A stretch of 64,000 nt of DNA. Origin: Edaphobacter dinghuensis (lineage in GTDB: Bacteria; Acidobacteriota; Terriglobia; Terriglobales; Acidobacteriaceae). Within the stretch, counting starts at the first letter, position 1. Each line of letters starts with the position of its first letter. Position numbers and translations under genes: made by a program. Of the stretch, positions 32,633 through 40,941 are shown piece by piece. The stretch spans positions 496,001 through 560,000 of the forward strand of contig NZ_BMGT01000002.1 of the NCBI RefSeq assembly GCF_014640335.1, read 5' to 3'. The notes beneath the pieces were generated by a model that ran no database searches, had not been told where the DNA came from, and saw only the letters and a list, made by a program, of their open reading frames with translations.

Positions 32633-32947
32633 CTAGGTGCTCTTTATCGGGAGTGCGTAGGGGGCTTCGGGGATGATGACCCAGGCGGCGATGTAGGCCA
32701 GGGCTCCGACGCCGGTGAGGATGATGAACAGCGCCGTAATGACGCGGACCAGGTTGAGGTCCCAGCCATAGTGCAGAGCAAAACCGGCACAGACACCGGC
32801 GATCATGCGGGAGTGGCGAGGACGGGTCAGCCGAGGCGTGGGCTGATAAGCGTTCTCCATAAAAGGAGCGGCGTTGACGGCGGCCCCACAGGACGTGCAG
32901 AAACGTGACGACGATTCGATTGGCTTTCCGCAATGACTACAGAACAT
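32633..32947 (-). CDS. Zinc-ribbon PspC-domain membrane protein
   Basis: A 104-residue protein with an N-terminal zinc ribbon (MFCSHCGKPI and FCTSCGAAV, four cysteines in two CxxC pairs) followed by a PspC domain (RMIAGVCAGFALHYGWDLNLVRVITALF) with two predicted membrane segments. PspC-domain proteins often act in envelope stress sensing; the zinc ribbon faces the cytoplasm if topology follows the positive-inside rule. It directly precedes lysA (1-base gap). Confidence 0.85.
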   Translation of the reverse strand: MFCSHCGKPIESSSRFCTSCGAAVNAAPFMENAYQPTPRLTRPRHSRMIAGVCAGFALHYGWDLNLVRVITALFIILTGVGALAYIAAWVIIPEAPYALPIKST

Positions 32948-33056
32948 GGGAGCCCTCCAAAGAACAACTAAATCGCAGCGAACTCTATTTTGTCATAATT
33001 ACGCATCTTTAATGCATCTTGTTCCGTGGCATTTACTTGCCAGATTTCCCTGGGTT

Positions 33057-34286
33057 TTATTTACCGGCGTAAGGGGTCTTCAGGTACCTGCGCGCTGCGT
33101 CGGCCTGCGACTGGTCGCCGCCTCCGGCGCTGGCCTGCTCGTATTGTCTGATGGCTTCGGAACGGTTGTGGAGAAGATCGAACATCTCTCCTGCATTCAA
33201 CTGGGCGCGACGACGAAGCCAGTCGCTGCAACTGGGCTGCGCGGCGGCCTCGAGGTAGTTCTTTGCAGCATCGGCGATGTCGTTCTGGCCGCGCTGCGTG
33301 TCGGCGAGGCCGAAGTAGGTCATGTGCAGCCGGGGATCGAAGAAGTATCCGGGGCTGGCGGCATCGACGAGGATCTTTTTATAGGCGGCGATGGCGGCAG
33401 GGCCATTGCCCTCGTCCTTGGTGATGTTGGCCACTTCTAACTGAAAGAGATAGTCGTGCGGATACTGCTCGGCGAGACCGCGCTCGACGACAAGTGCCTC
33501 GGGGTAACGGGCGTCGTGGCGGAGAAAGAGTGCAAGCGCGGTGCGCGACTCGACGGGCGTCACGACTCCCTGCGCTGCTGCTTCGCGCAACATCTGCAGG
33601 CCTTTTTCTTTATTGCCATTGACTCCGGCGATACCGACCATGATGCGCAGGAGGCGCGGCAGACTGGCCACGGCAAATTGCTGAATGCCTACTGCCATCT
33701 TGGCGTCGGCGTAGCCGGGATCGATCTTGAGTGCCTGCTCGCTGTCGTTGCGCGCGGCGAGTCCCTGGTGTGCCGCCGAGACGTAGCTGTGATCGACCAG
33801 CGTGATGAACGCAGCGTGCATTCCGCGAGCATAGCCGCGCGCGAAGTAGGCGTTCTTGTCGTTCGGATCTTCGTGAATGCGCTTGTCGCAGATATCGATG
33901 GCGCCATTGGTGAGGTCTTCGATGCGCTGGCGCGTGGACTCGGGGACGGGAACGTCGCGCTTGGAGCTGAGGAAGCTGTTGTGCGCGTAGTAGGTCGTGT
34001 CGAGCAGGTCTTGATGGTAGAGCTCGCGGAAGATGATCGTCGTGAGCACGTAGTCGATGGCCATGGGATTCTGCGGATTGGCCTTGAGTACGGTCTCGAA
34101 GCGAGCGAGCGCGCTGTCGTAGTCGAGGTTGTAGAAGTCGACGCGGGCCTCTTGAACGAGAGGGGTGAGATTGATGGGGTCGGTGTGGTCAGCCGGATTG
34201 TAAGGCTGCCCAACGGCCGATGCGGTCAGCGCAAGCAACAGCACAAGTGAACTTAGAATCGCTGGAGTAGGCGGCTTGAGTGTCAT
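33057..34286 (-). CDS. Secreted tetratricopeptide-repeat protein
   Basis: A protein of about 409 residues with a signal peptide (TLKPPTPAILSSLVLLLALTASAVGQ) and helical repeats typical of TPR: for example YNLDYDSALARFETVLKANPQNPMAIDYV and GNGPAAIAAYKKILVDAASPGYF. The frame is open to 34364, but the ATG at 34286 opens the signal peptide and is used. Export to periplasm or outer membrane is likely; partners are unknown. It is alone between the PspC gene and a divergent hypothetical gene. Confidence 0.7.
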   Translation of the reverse strand: MTLKPPTPAILSSLVLLLALTASAVGQPYNPADHTDPINLTPLVQEARVDFYNLDYDSALARFETVLKANPQNPMAIDYVLTTIIFRELYHQDLLDTTYYAHNSFLSSKRDVPVPESTRQRIEDLTNGAIDICDKRIHEDPNDKNAYFARGYARGMHAAFITLVDHSYVSAAHQGLAARNDSEQALKIDPGYADAKMAVGIQQFAVASLPRLLRIMVGIAGVNGNKEKGLQMLREAAAQGVVTPVESRTALALFLRHDARYPEALVVERGLAEQYPHDYLFQLEVANITKDEGNGPAAIAAYKKILVDAASPGYFFDPRLHMTYFGLADTQRGQNDIADAAKNYLEAAAQPSCSDWLRRRAQLNAGEMFDLLHNRSEAIRQYEQASAGGGDQSQADAARRYLKTPYAGK

Positions 34287-34434
34287 CGTTCCGGAACACC
34301 GATTCTGGGGTAAAGGTTGCGGAGGCGAGAGACGCCTCTGTGTATGTGTTGGACGGCTCTTCACCGTAAACTATACAGTTGGACGCCTGCACTAGAGACA
34401 GGTACCGTACGAGCTTCAGGATAAAACGGACTTT

Positions 34435-34887
34435 ATGACACGGTTTCAACTGCTTCAACTATTGATTGGACAGGCCCGGGCCAATGGCTTCGAGTTTCGC
34501 AAGTGGTACACCAGCCATCTTGGGCTGCCGTGGCAGCACTCGCATCATGCGATCGAGATGCTGTCGGCCGAGAAACGCTACTACGTGCTGTTGTTCTCGC
34601 ACGAGTTTGCGTCCTCGTTCTGGAAGGGCGGCGAGCTGATGACATTTCAGGTGCCATCGCAGACCTTTCAGCGGCGCATGGCCGACGGAACAGTTGGCAC
34701 GGTGAAGCGCAAAGCGTACACGCGGCGCAATACGCGCGAAGACGCATGGCGCTACCATCTTCGCGAGATGGCCGTATCGGAGGAGCCGCTGCGCTACATG
34801 CGGCGATTTCTCCGAGTCGAGGATGAGCTCGAAGACGAGCCAAAGATTTCCGTCCCCAAACATGAGACCAAGGGCGCCGGGGACTAG
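34435..34887 (+). CDS. Conserved-looking protein of unknown function
   Basis: A 150-residue, charged, soluble protein (MTRFQLLQLLIGQARANGF, then FRKWYTSHLGLPWQHSHHAIEML). It has a basic middle (QRRMADGTVGTVKRKAYTRRN) and an acidic C-terminus (EDELEDEPKI). No domain is recognised. It is divergent from the TPR gene and lies 131 bases before aroA on the same strand. Confidence 0.65.
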   Translation: MTRFQLLQLLIGQARANGFEFRKWYTSHLGLPWQHSHHAIEMLSAEKRYYVLLFSHEFASSFWKGGELMTFQVPSQTFQRRMADGTVGTVKRKAYTRRNTREDAWRYHLREMAVSEEPLRYMRRFLRVEDELEDEPKISVPKHETKGAGD

Positions 34888-35018
34888 TTTTGTACTCGAC
34901 GCAGGGCTTGAGAAAATCCGGCCAACGAATGCGTTCGTCCCATCGCAAATCGGGAGGATTACAAAACTTGCGACATAACATTCCCTCGCGATAACCCGAT
35001 GACCTAAACTAGAACTCA

Positions 35019-36323
35019 ATGTCCATTCAAACGATCCGTCCCGCCCGCACCCTGCAAGGCTCTCTTACCTTGCCTGGAGACAAGTCGATCTCCCATCGCT
35101 ATGCCATGCTCGCCGGTCTCGCCGAAGGCACCTCTATCCTCTCCAACTTCTCTACCGGTGCCGACCCTCACTCTTCGCTCGCCTGCATGGAGGCCCTTGG
35201 CGCCACCGTCGTCAAAAAGGACAAGACCATTGAGGTCACCGGCGTCGCCGGAGCGTTTCGCCAGCCGGAGCGCCCGCTCGACTGCGGCAACTCCGGCAGC
35301 ACCATGCGCATGCTGGCTGGCCTGATTGCACCGCACCCACACACCTTTACCCTCATCGGCGACCACTCGCTGACCGTGCGCCCGATGGAGCGCATCCGCA
35401 AGCCGCTCTCGAAGATGGGCGCGGAGATTCACCTTACCGGAGGCGATGGGGCCGTGGGCGGACACGCTCCCATGACCATCGTCGGCGGCCCGCTTAACGC
35501 GATCGACTTTGACACGCCTATTCCGTCGGCCCAGGTCAAAACTGCCGTCCTCTTCGCCGGTCTTCAGGCCAACGGCACCACCAGCCTCAGCGAGTCTGTG
35601 CGCACGCGCGACCACTCCGAGCATGCACTCAAGGCGTTTGGTGCAGTTCTCAACCGCGAAGGCGACAAGCTGAGCATCCCCGGCGGCCAGAAGCTTAAGG
35701 CCATCGAAGCCACCGTTCCCGGCGATCTGTCGTCGGCGGCCTTCTTTCTTTGCGCGGCACTGCTCTTCCCTGACTCCAACCTTGTTCTCGATTCTCTGGG
35801 AATGAACCCCACTCGCGCTGCCCTGCTCGATGTCATCACTGAACTCGGCGGCAGGATCAAGGTGCTCCAGGTCGAGGAGCATCATGGCGAGCTGATCGGC
35901 ACCATTCAGGTGAACACAACGCCGGGCGGACTCAAGGGCATTGCCATCTCTGGTGCGCTCTCTGCGCAGCTTATCGATGAACTGCCTGTCATTGCGGCTA
36001 TTGCACCGTACACACGCGAAGGCATCACCATTCGCGATGCCAAGGAGCTGCGGGTGAAGGAGTCGGACCGCATTGCGCTGGTCGCCAAAAACCTCAAGGC
36101 CATGGGAGCGGAGTTCACCGAGCACGAAGATGGCCTCACCATCCCAGGTAACCAGCAGCTTCATGGCGCGCAGATCGACTCCGGCGACGACCACCGCATT
36201 GCAATGGCCTTCTCCATTGCTGCTCTCAGGGCCGTCGGCGATACGGAGATTCATGGAGCCGAGGCTGCGGCTATCTCTTTTCCGGAGTTCTTCTCCTACC
36301 TCGACATGCTGGCTCAGCGCTAA
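35019..36323 (+). CDS. aroA: 3-phosphoshikimate 1-carboxyvinyltransferase (EPSP synthase)
   Basis: Sixth step of the shikimate pathway: joins phosphoenolpyruvate to shikimate 3-phosphate. Signatures: LPGDKSISHRYAMLAGLAEG at the start, LDCGNSGSTMRML (PEP site), and AKELRVKESDRI plus GDDHRIAMAFSIAAL at the C-terminus. Length 434 is normal. The ATG lacks a clear ribosome binding site (ACTAGAACTCA). A good hairpin terminator follows, so it seems monocistronic. Confidence 0.96.
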   Translation: MSIQTIRPARTLQGSLTLPGDKSISHRYAMLAGLAEGTSILSNFSTGADPHSSLACMEALGATVVKKDKTIEVTGVAGAFRQPERPLDCGNSGSTMRMLAGLIAPHPHTFTLIGDHSLTVRPMERIRKPLSKMGAEIHLTGGDGAVGGHAPMTIVGGPLNAIDFDTPIPSAQVKTAVLFAGLQANGTTSLSESVRTRDHSEHALKAFGAVLNREGDKLSIPGGQKLKAIEATVPGDLSSAAFFLCAALLFPDSNLVLDSLGMNPTRAALLDVITELGGRIKVLQVEEHHGELIGTIQVNTTPGGLKGIAISGALSAQLIDELPVIAAIAPYTREGITIRDAKELRVKESDRIALVAKNLKAMGAEFTEHEDGLTIPGNQQLHGAQIDSGDDHRIAMAFSIAALRAVGDTEIHGAEAAAISFPEFFSYLDMLAQR

Positions 36324-36355
36324 GAACGATGCGGCCCGCGGTTCTTTTACACAAA

Positions 36356-36384
36356 AGCCTCGCCAGAACGGCGAGGCTTTTTGT
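36356..36384 (+). terminator. aroA terminator
   Basis: GCCTCGCC and GGCGAGGC form an 8-base stem with a 5-base loop, followed by TTTTTGTTG, 33 bases after the aroA stop. Confidence 0.85.
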
Positions 36385-36401
36385 TGTACAGGTATAGCTG
36401 A

Positions 36402-37526
36402 TTAGGAATTGCGTTTTGGATAGAGCGTCAGCAGATCCGCTAACGCCGATGTCACTTCGTCGACGCTGACTTCGTCGATGATGTAGTCAGCGGGCGGCGG
36501 CACGGGTATATCGGCGTTCTTGAAGATGCGGAACTTGTCGTTGCCCAATGGCAGCCATTCGATCGGCGGAGACCAGGCGGGGGCGATGATGACCATGGGA
36601 AGGCCGACGGCGCGGCCAAGATGCATTGGCCCCGTATCCAGCGTCAGGCCCACTGTGGCGAGGCTCATAAGAGCAGCCAGTTGGGGCAGTGTGGTTTTAC
36701 CTGCCACGCTTGTTGAAGGAGCCGATAGAGTGCCGCGCAGTTCGTCGATGGCTGCGGACTCGGCGGTGGTGCCTACAAAAACGATATGAGCACCGTAGCG
36801 CGCTGTCAGAAATTCGGCGGCAGCTTTGAATCGCTCGGGACGCCAGCTCTTTCGTTGCGTAACGCTGGTCTGCGTGACAAAGACTGCGACAGGCTGGTCG
36901 CTTTGCACGCCTGCACGAGCGAGGGTCTCGCGAGCGAAGGCACGGTCTTCTTCACGATAGAAGATCTCCGGCTCGAAGTGGCTCGGAGTGTGCTCCAGCG
37001 CCTCCACGATGCGAAGGTTGTTGGCGATCTGGCTCAACGACCTGTTAAAGAACAGAGGGCGGCGATAGAGTTTTGGCACGACGGTAAAGCCGACACGAAT
37101 CGACGCTCCACTGAGTAGCGCCTGCATCGCAATACGTGTTCTCTCATTGCCGGTGGAGGTCAGCGTCGCAAAGGCTGCTCCGTTAAACGGAAGCTCGCGG
37201 CGCAGCGTCTTTACAGAGCCGTTCAGATCTTTCAGGGGATTCGGGGTTTCGATCAACCGGTCGATGCCGGGGTTGTTGCGAAAGACGTCCAGAGCGAATC
37301 CGCTGGCTGCGACCACGATGCGGCATTGTGGAACGGCGTGACGCAAGGCCTGAATCAATGGGGTTGCGTGTATCGCTGTGCCGAGAGCAGAGGGATATTG
37401 CAACAGAAGAAAGTTGCTGATCTCTCGCAGGGGCCTGTTGCGCGGACCCCCTCCCGAGTTTGCAACACGTTCAACCGCGGCGACTCCGGCGAAGACTCCA
37501 CCCTTCAGATTTTGGACAAGACTCAA
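36402..37526 (-). CDS. Family 9 glycosyltransferase (heptosyltransferase-like)
   Basis: GT-B enzyme of the ADP-heptose:LPS heptosyltransferase family. Visible parts: LLLQYPSALGTAIHATPLIQALRHAVPQCRIVVAAS at the N-terminal domain and the C-terminal VGLTLDTGPMHLGRAVGLPMVIIAPAWSP, with the conserved DTGPMHLG donor loop. The start is TTG at 37526, with AAGGA 7 bases upstream. Length 374 is typical. It may build LPS core or another glycan; the donor is not known. Confidence 0.88.
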   Translation of the reverse strand: MSLVQNLKGGVFAGVAAVERVANSGGGPRNRPLREISNFLLLQYPSALGTAIHATPLIQALRHAVPQCRIVVAASGFALDVFRNNPGIDRLIETPNPLKDLNGSVKTLRRELPFNGAAFATLTSTGNERTRIAMQALLSGASIRVGFTVVPKLYRRPLFFNRSLSQIANNLRIVEALEHTPSHFEPEIFYREEDRAFARETLARAGVQSDQPVAVFVTQTSVTQRKSWRPERFKAAAEFLTARYGAHIVFVGTTAESAAIDELRGTLSAPSTSVAGKTTLPQLAALMSLATVGLTLDTGPMHLGRAVGLPMVIIAPAWSPPIEWLPLGNDKFRIFKNADIPVPPPADYIIDEVSVDEVTSALADLLTLYPKRNS

Positions 37527-37576
37527 GAGCGATCCTTATGAGAATAGTTGGAGGTTTAGAGAGAATGGCCAGCGAT

Positions 37577-38116
37577 TTACATCTTGTAGCGGCCCATGTC
37601 GTCGTCGTTCAGATTTTCGAGCCACCGCCGCATCTCTTCGGCATTGATGGTCTGCGCTCCGCCGGCAGCCTGCTTTGAGTTTTCGAGCACCTGGCGATTG
37701 ACATAGATTGGGCAGTCCCAGCGCAGGGCGAGTGCAATGGCATCCGATGGACGGGCATCCAAGGTTACCGTCTCGCCTGCGTGGTTCATCCAGATGACGG
37801 CGTAGAAGGTATCGTCGCGAAGCTCGGAGACGACCACTTTGTTGACCTGCGCGTTGAGGCCGCGAGCGAGATTTTGCAGCAGGTCGTGCGTCATGGGTCG
37901 CGGCGTTGCAGTCTTTTCGAGCTCGAGCGCGATGGCGTTGGCCTCGAAGATGCCCACCCAGATGGGCAGCACCATATCGCTGGCAACGTCTTTGAGCACC
38001 ACGATCGGCATATTGGTAATGGGATCGGTCATGAGGCCGCGAATCTGCATCTCGACTTCGGATTCAGAGCCCGCGTCGGCAGGTTGGTGCACTTCGGCCT
38101 GATCGTGTGATTTCAT
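37577..38116 (-). CDS. Bifunctional nuclease family protein (DUF151)
   Basis: Small protein of the BFN domain family, plant members of which have both RNase and DNase activity. The core is MTDPITNMPIVVLKDVASDMVLPIWVG, then EANAIALELEK and the C-terminal LDARPSDAIALALRWDCPIYV, all hallmark segments. Length 179 is normal. It follows miaB directly (its ATG is 1 base after the miaB stop region), so the two form an operon, a pairing seen in other bacteria from memory. Confidence 0.88.
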   Translation of the reverse strand: MKSHDQAEVHQPADAGSESEVEMQIRGLMTDPITNMPIVVLKDVASDMVLPIWVGIFEANAIALELEKTATPRPMTHDLLQNLARGLNAQVNKVVVSELRDDTFYAVIWMNHAGETVTLDARPSDAIALALRWDCPIYVNRQVLENSKQAAGGAQTINAEEMRRWLENLNDDDMGRYKM

Positions 38117-38117
38117 C

Positions 38118-39437
38118 TCAGCTTGCCACCGCCTCGCCGAGGAGGCTGTTGGGGAAGGTCTGGGTAATGCGGACGGAAACGTAGCTTCCGGTCGCGGGGA
38201 GGATAGGCTGGTTAGTGGTGAAGTTGACGGTCTTGTTCTGGGTGCTGCGGCCTATAACCTGATTGCGCTGACGGTTGTGGCCTTCGACCATAAGCTCCAT
38301 CACTTCACCAAGATGCCGCTCATAGTTAATGCGTTGGGTTTCGCGTTGGCGGTCGAGGAGGATTTGCAGGCGCTTCACTTTAACTTCTTCAGGGATAGAG
38401 TCAGCCATGGTGACGGCGGGGGTGTTAGGCCGGGGTGAATATTTGAAGGCAAAGATGGCGTCGTAACCGACTTCATCGAGCAGGGTTGCGGTCTGCTCGA
38501 GGTCTTCCTCGGTCTCGCCGGGGAAGCCGACGATGATGTCGGACGTGATGCTGATGTTGCGCTTCGCGGCCTTGATCCAGGAGATGCGCTCGAGGTACCA
38601 GTCGCGGGTGTACTCGCGGGCCATGGCGTGGAGGACGGCGGTGGAACCGCTCTGGACGGGGAGGTGCACGTGGTCGCAGAGGGTGGGCACGGCGTCGATG
38701 GCGTCCACGATGTCCTTGGTGAAGTCGCGCGGATGTGAGGTGGTAAAGCGAACGCGGCGGATGCCGGGGATGCTGCCGACGGCGGCGAGCAGCTCGGCGA
38801 AGGTCATCTTGGCCGAGGGGTCGTGGTAGGAGTTGACGTTCTGGCCAAGGAGCTGGATCTCGGTAAAGCCTGCGTCGGCCATGCGAATGGCTTCGTCGAG
38901 CACGGAGTTCGCGGTGCGGCTGCGCTCTTTGCCGCGCGTGTACGGGACGACGCAGTAGGCGCAGAACTTGTCGCAGCCTTCGATGATGGTGATGTAGCCA
39001 CGATGAGGGTTGGTGCGGGCGACAAAGGGGGTCTCGAAGGTCTCGTCGGTCTGCCGGTCGTCGAGGCCGGTGATGCGCTGCTCCCCTGCCTCGAGGCGGG
39101 CGAGCATGTCGGGGAGATTGCGATAGGACGCGGAGCCGGAGACAAGCGAGACGTAGGGCGCCTTGTCAAAGATCTTTACGCCCTCCTGTTGGGCGACGCA
39201 GCCGAGGACGGCGAACTTTTTGCCCTCGCCTTGCAGCCGCTTGTACTCGTTGAGGCGGTGGAAGACTTTTTGCTCCGCTTTGTCGCGGATGGAACAGGTG
39301 TTGTAGAGGATCAGGCCGGCGTCGGCTTCGTCCTCGACGCGGGCATACCCCTGCTGCTCCAGAGTGCCGATGACTTTTTCGGAGTCATGGGCGTTCATCT
39401 GGCAGCCGAAGGTTTCGATATAGAAAGTCTTGCTCAC
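38118..39437 (-). CDS. miaB: tRNA-2-methylthio-N6-dimethylallyladenosine synthase
   Basis: Radical-SAM methylthiotransferase that adds a methylthio group to i6A37 of tRNAs reading UNN codons. The N-terminal cluster cysteines are C12, C48 and C80 (FGCQMN, NTCSIRD, LGCVAQ) and the radical-SAM cysteines are C155, C159 and C162 (GCDKFCAYC). The C-terminal TRAM domain is visible near HLGEVMELMVEGHN. Length 439 is normal. Next gene is the DUF151 nuclease, one base away. Confidence 0.96.
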   Translation of the reverse strand: MSKTFYIETFGCQMNAHDSEKVIGTLEQQGYARVEDEADAGLILYNTCSIRDKAEQKVFHRLNEYKRLQGEGKKFAVLGCVAQQEGVKIFDKAPYVSLVSGSASYRNLPDMLARLEAGEQRITGLDDRQTDETFETPFVARTNPHRGYITIIEGCDKFCAYCVVPYTRGKERSRTANSVLDEAIRMADAGFTEIQLLGQNVNSYHDPSAKMTFAELLAAVGSIPGIRRVRFTTSHPRDFTKDIVDAIDAVPTLCDHVHLPVQSGSTAVLHAMAREYTRDWYLERISWIKAAKRNISITSDIIVGFPGETEEDLEQTATLLDEVGYDAIFAFKYSPRPNTPAVTMADSIPEEVKVKRLQILLDRQRETQRINYERHLGEVMELMVEGHNRQRNQVIGRSTQNKTVNFTTNQPILPATGSYVSVRITQTFPNSLLGEAVAS

Positions 39438-39482
39438 TTAGACAGTATATCGCCCGTTGTTGAAGGTTAGATTTTGAGGGAT

Positions 39483-39559
39483 TGGTAGCGCCAACGGGGA
39501 TCGAACCCGTACTCTCAGCCTTGAAAGGGCCGCGTGTTAACCAGTTACACCATGGCGCC
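39483..39559 (-). tRNA. tRNA-Glu (TTC)
   Basis: Cloverleaf read on the minus strand: acceptor GGCGCCA pairing with TGGCGCT, D arm GTGT/ACAC, anticodon arm CGGCC-CTTTCAA-GGCTG with anticodon TTC, T arm ACGGG-TTCGATC-CCCGT, discriminator A and encoded CCA. The first acceptor pair is G1:U72. Confidence 0.95.
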
Positions 39560-39638
39560 AAAAGCAGAACTTCACTGCTTCAACTATATGCTGTTCGCAG
39601 TTTCTACGCGAAAAACGATCAGAGGAAGGAAGCAGATT

Positions 39639-39715
39639 TGGTAGCGTTACCGGGGCTCGAACCCGGACTCTTCGCCTTGAGAGGGCGACGTGTTAACCAG
39701 TTACACCATAACGCC
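39639..39715 (-). tRNA. tRNA-Glu (CTC)
   Basis: Minus-strand cloverleaf: acceptor GGCGTTA with TAACGCT, D arm GTGT/ACAC, anticodon arm TCGCC-CTCTCAA-GGCGA with anticodon CTC, T arm CCGGG-TTCGAGC-CCCGG, discriminator A and encoded CCA. Also starts with G1:U72. It lies 79 bases upstream of the TTC isoacceptor, so both are probably processed from one transcript. Confidence 0.95.
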
Positions 39716-39798
39716 AGAACAGGAAAGTTCTTTGCTGCAATGTGTTGATTATATCAGATTTCGAGAGAGCCTTTGTGGAGAACGAACAACGACAAAAG

Positions 39799-39846
39799 CG
39801 AAATACGGGGGTCTCTCCACTCTGCTTCGCTCCGGTCGAGATGACG
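39799..39846 (-). repeat. Dispersed intergenic repeat, copy 3
   Basis: On the minus strand it reads CGTCATCTCGACCGGAGCG then AAGCAGAGTGGAGAGACCCC and GTATTTCG, the same fixed ends as the copies at 21.6 and 22.4 kb but with a shorter middle. It shares downstream TTTTGTCGTTG with copy 2. It lies between the tRNA-Glu pair and the DUF507 genes. Confidence 0.8.
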
Positions 39847-39871
39847 TGGATTTCGCGCGACAGGAAACGGA

Positions 39872-40147
39872 CTACAGCCCGAGTTTTTTGACCTCGTCGT
39901 TGTAGTACTTGCGGTACAGGATGTCCCACTCCTGCGAGCCTTCCATGATGATCTTGCGCTGCGAGGCGATCTTCTGCCGGGCGGCTGCGTCGATCTTCAT
40001 CTCTTCGAGGAGAAGTTTTTCAAGGGCCTTGCGGGCTTCCTGCCGGATGGTGTTGCGGTCTTCGAGAAAGTCGCACTCTGGAATCTCGGCGAGAGTGTCG
40101 GCAACGGTGTGGGCGAGCTTGTTGAGTTTGTCGCGGGAGATTCTCAC
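39872..40147 (-). CDS. DUF507 protein, second of a pair
   Basis: A 91-residue helical protein of the DUF507 family (MRISRDKLNKLAHTVADTLAE, then RNTIRQEARKALEKLLLEEMKID), with a charged C-terminal KIIMEGSQEWDILYRKYY. It starts with GTG at 40147, overlapping the other DUF507 gene by 4 bases (GTGA). The function is not known. The pair probably works together as a hetero-oligomer, given tight coupling. Confidence 0.85.
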   Translation of the reverse strand: MRISRDKLNKLAHTVADTLAEIPECDFLEDRNTIRQEARKALEKLLLEEMKIDAAARQKIASQRKIIMEGSQEWDILYRKYYNDEVKKLGL

Positions 40148-40422
40148 AGCACCGCCTTATACTTGCGAGCCAATTCGTTCTTCACCTTTTTGAACATCTC
40201 AGGGTAGCTGGCTCCGGTCTTGAGCATATCGTCCTGAAAGGCTTCGAGGATGACGCGAACCTCATCGTTGATACGATCCTCAAGCGCAAGCTCTTCGACC
40301 ATAGCTGCCGTGACCCGCTCCTCAAGTACGGCAGGCTTGGCGGTTTCGATCATCTTCTCGGCGACGAGGTGCTTGAGGGTCTGGCGCGCCAGATACCCGA
40401 CGTAATCTTTAGAAAAAATCAT
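40144..40422 (-). CDS. DUF507 protein, first of a pair
   Basis: A 92-residue helical DUF507 protein (MIFSKDYVGYLARQTLKHL, then TAAMVEELALEDRINDEVR). It shares the overall plan of its neighbour: an opening S-(K/R)-x-x-(V/L) helix, a middle helix with conserved acidic residues, and a lysine-rich tail (FKKVKNELARKYKAVL). The similarity suggests an old tandem duplication. Its promoter would lie in the 82 bases to the ferredoxin gene. Confidence 0.85.
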   Translation of the reverse strand: MIFSKDYVGYLARQTLKHLVAEKMIETAKPAVLEERVTAAMVEELALEDRINDEVRVILEAFQDDMLKTGASYPEMFKKVKNELARKYKAVL

Positions 40423-40503
40423 TGACTTTCCCTCGAATATATCATGCGTGTCTATGACTTGCAGCCAGCTTCGGCCAGGCCGATGCCAGTTCCGGTTGAG
40501 GCG

Positions 40504-40869
40504 CTACTTATGCTTCGGAGCGGGTTTATGCGGGCAGTGCTCGGTATTGAGGCAGCTTTCGGGCAGTCGCAGACGTTCTACGGGACGGCCGTGGATGAGG
40601 TGCTCGGTGACGATCTCGTCCACGTCCTTGAGCTGGACAAAGCCATACCAGACGGCCTCGGGATAGACCACCACGACCGGGCCATGTTCACACTGATCAA
40701 GACATCCAGACTCGTTGGCACGGACAAGATGCTTCAGGCCCGCGTCTTTGATGGCATCTTTGAAGGCGGATTTGATCTTCTTCGTTCCGTGAGGAAGGCA
40801 GCTGGGACGAGGCGCGGATTCATCGCGCTCGTTGGTGCAAATAAAGAGATGGTGCTTGAATTCCGGCAC
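40504..40869 (-). CDS. Thioredoxin-like [2Fe-2S] ferredoxin
   Basis: Electron carrier with a thioredoxin fold and a [2Fe-2S] cluster. Ligands fit the family spacing: C11, C24, C56 and C60 (FICTNERDESAPRPSC and SGCLDQC). The longest frame runs to 41106 and overlaps the opposite gene, but those upstream residues are not protein-like; GTG at 40869 (MPEFKHHLFIC) is the natural start and gives 121 residues. AAAGAAG lies about 11 bases ahead. The reductase partner is not in the window. Confidence 0.8.
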   Translation of the reverse strand: MPEFKHHLFICTNERDESAPRPSCLPHGTKKIKSAFKDAIKDAGLKHLVRANESGCLDQCEHGPVVVVYPEAVWYGFVQLKDVDEIVTEHLIHGRPVERLRLPESCLNTEHCPHKPAPKHK

Positions 40870-40941
40870 GAAAGGGGGCTTCTTTCTTTGCCTCGTTTTG
40901 CAACGGCGGATCGTGCGGGCCGCGTGTCTTTCTGAGACAAT

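Noticed and set aside
35016-36254. 412-codon minus-strand frame over aroA
   Set aside because: Exact shadow of aroA; aroA has all EPSP synthase motifs.
39482-39748. 88-codon plus-strand frame covering both tRNA-Glu genes
   Set aside because: Its GIEPVLSALKG and GLEPGLFALRG pieces are translations of antisense tRNA, a known annotation artefact.
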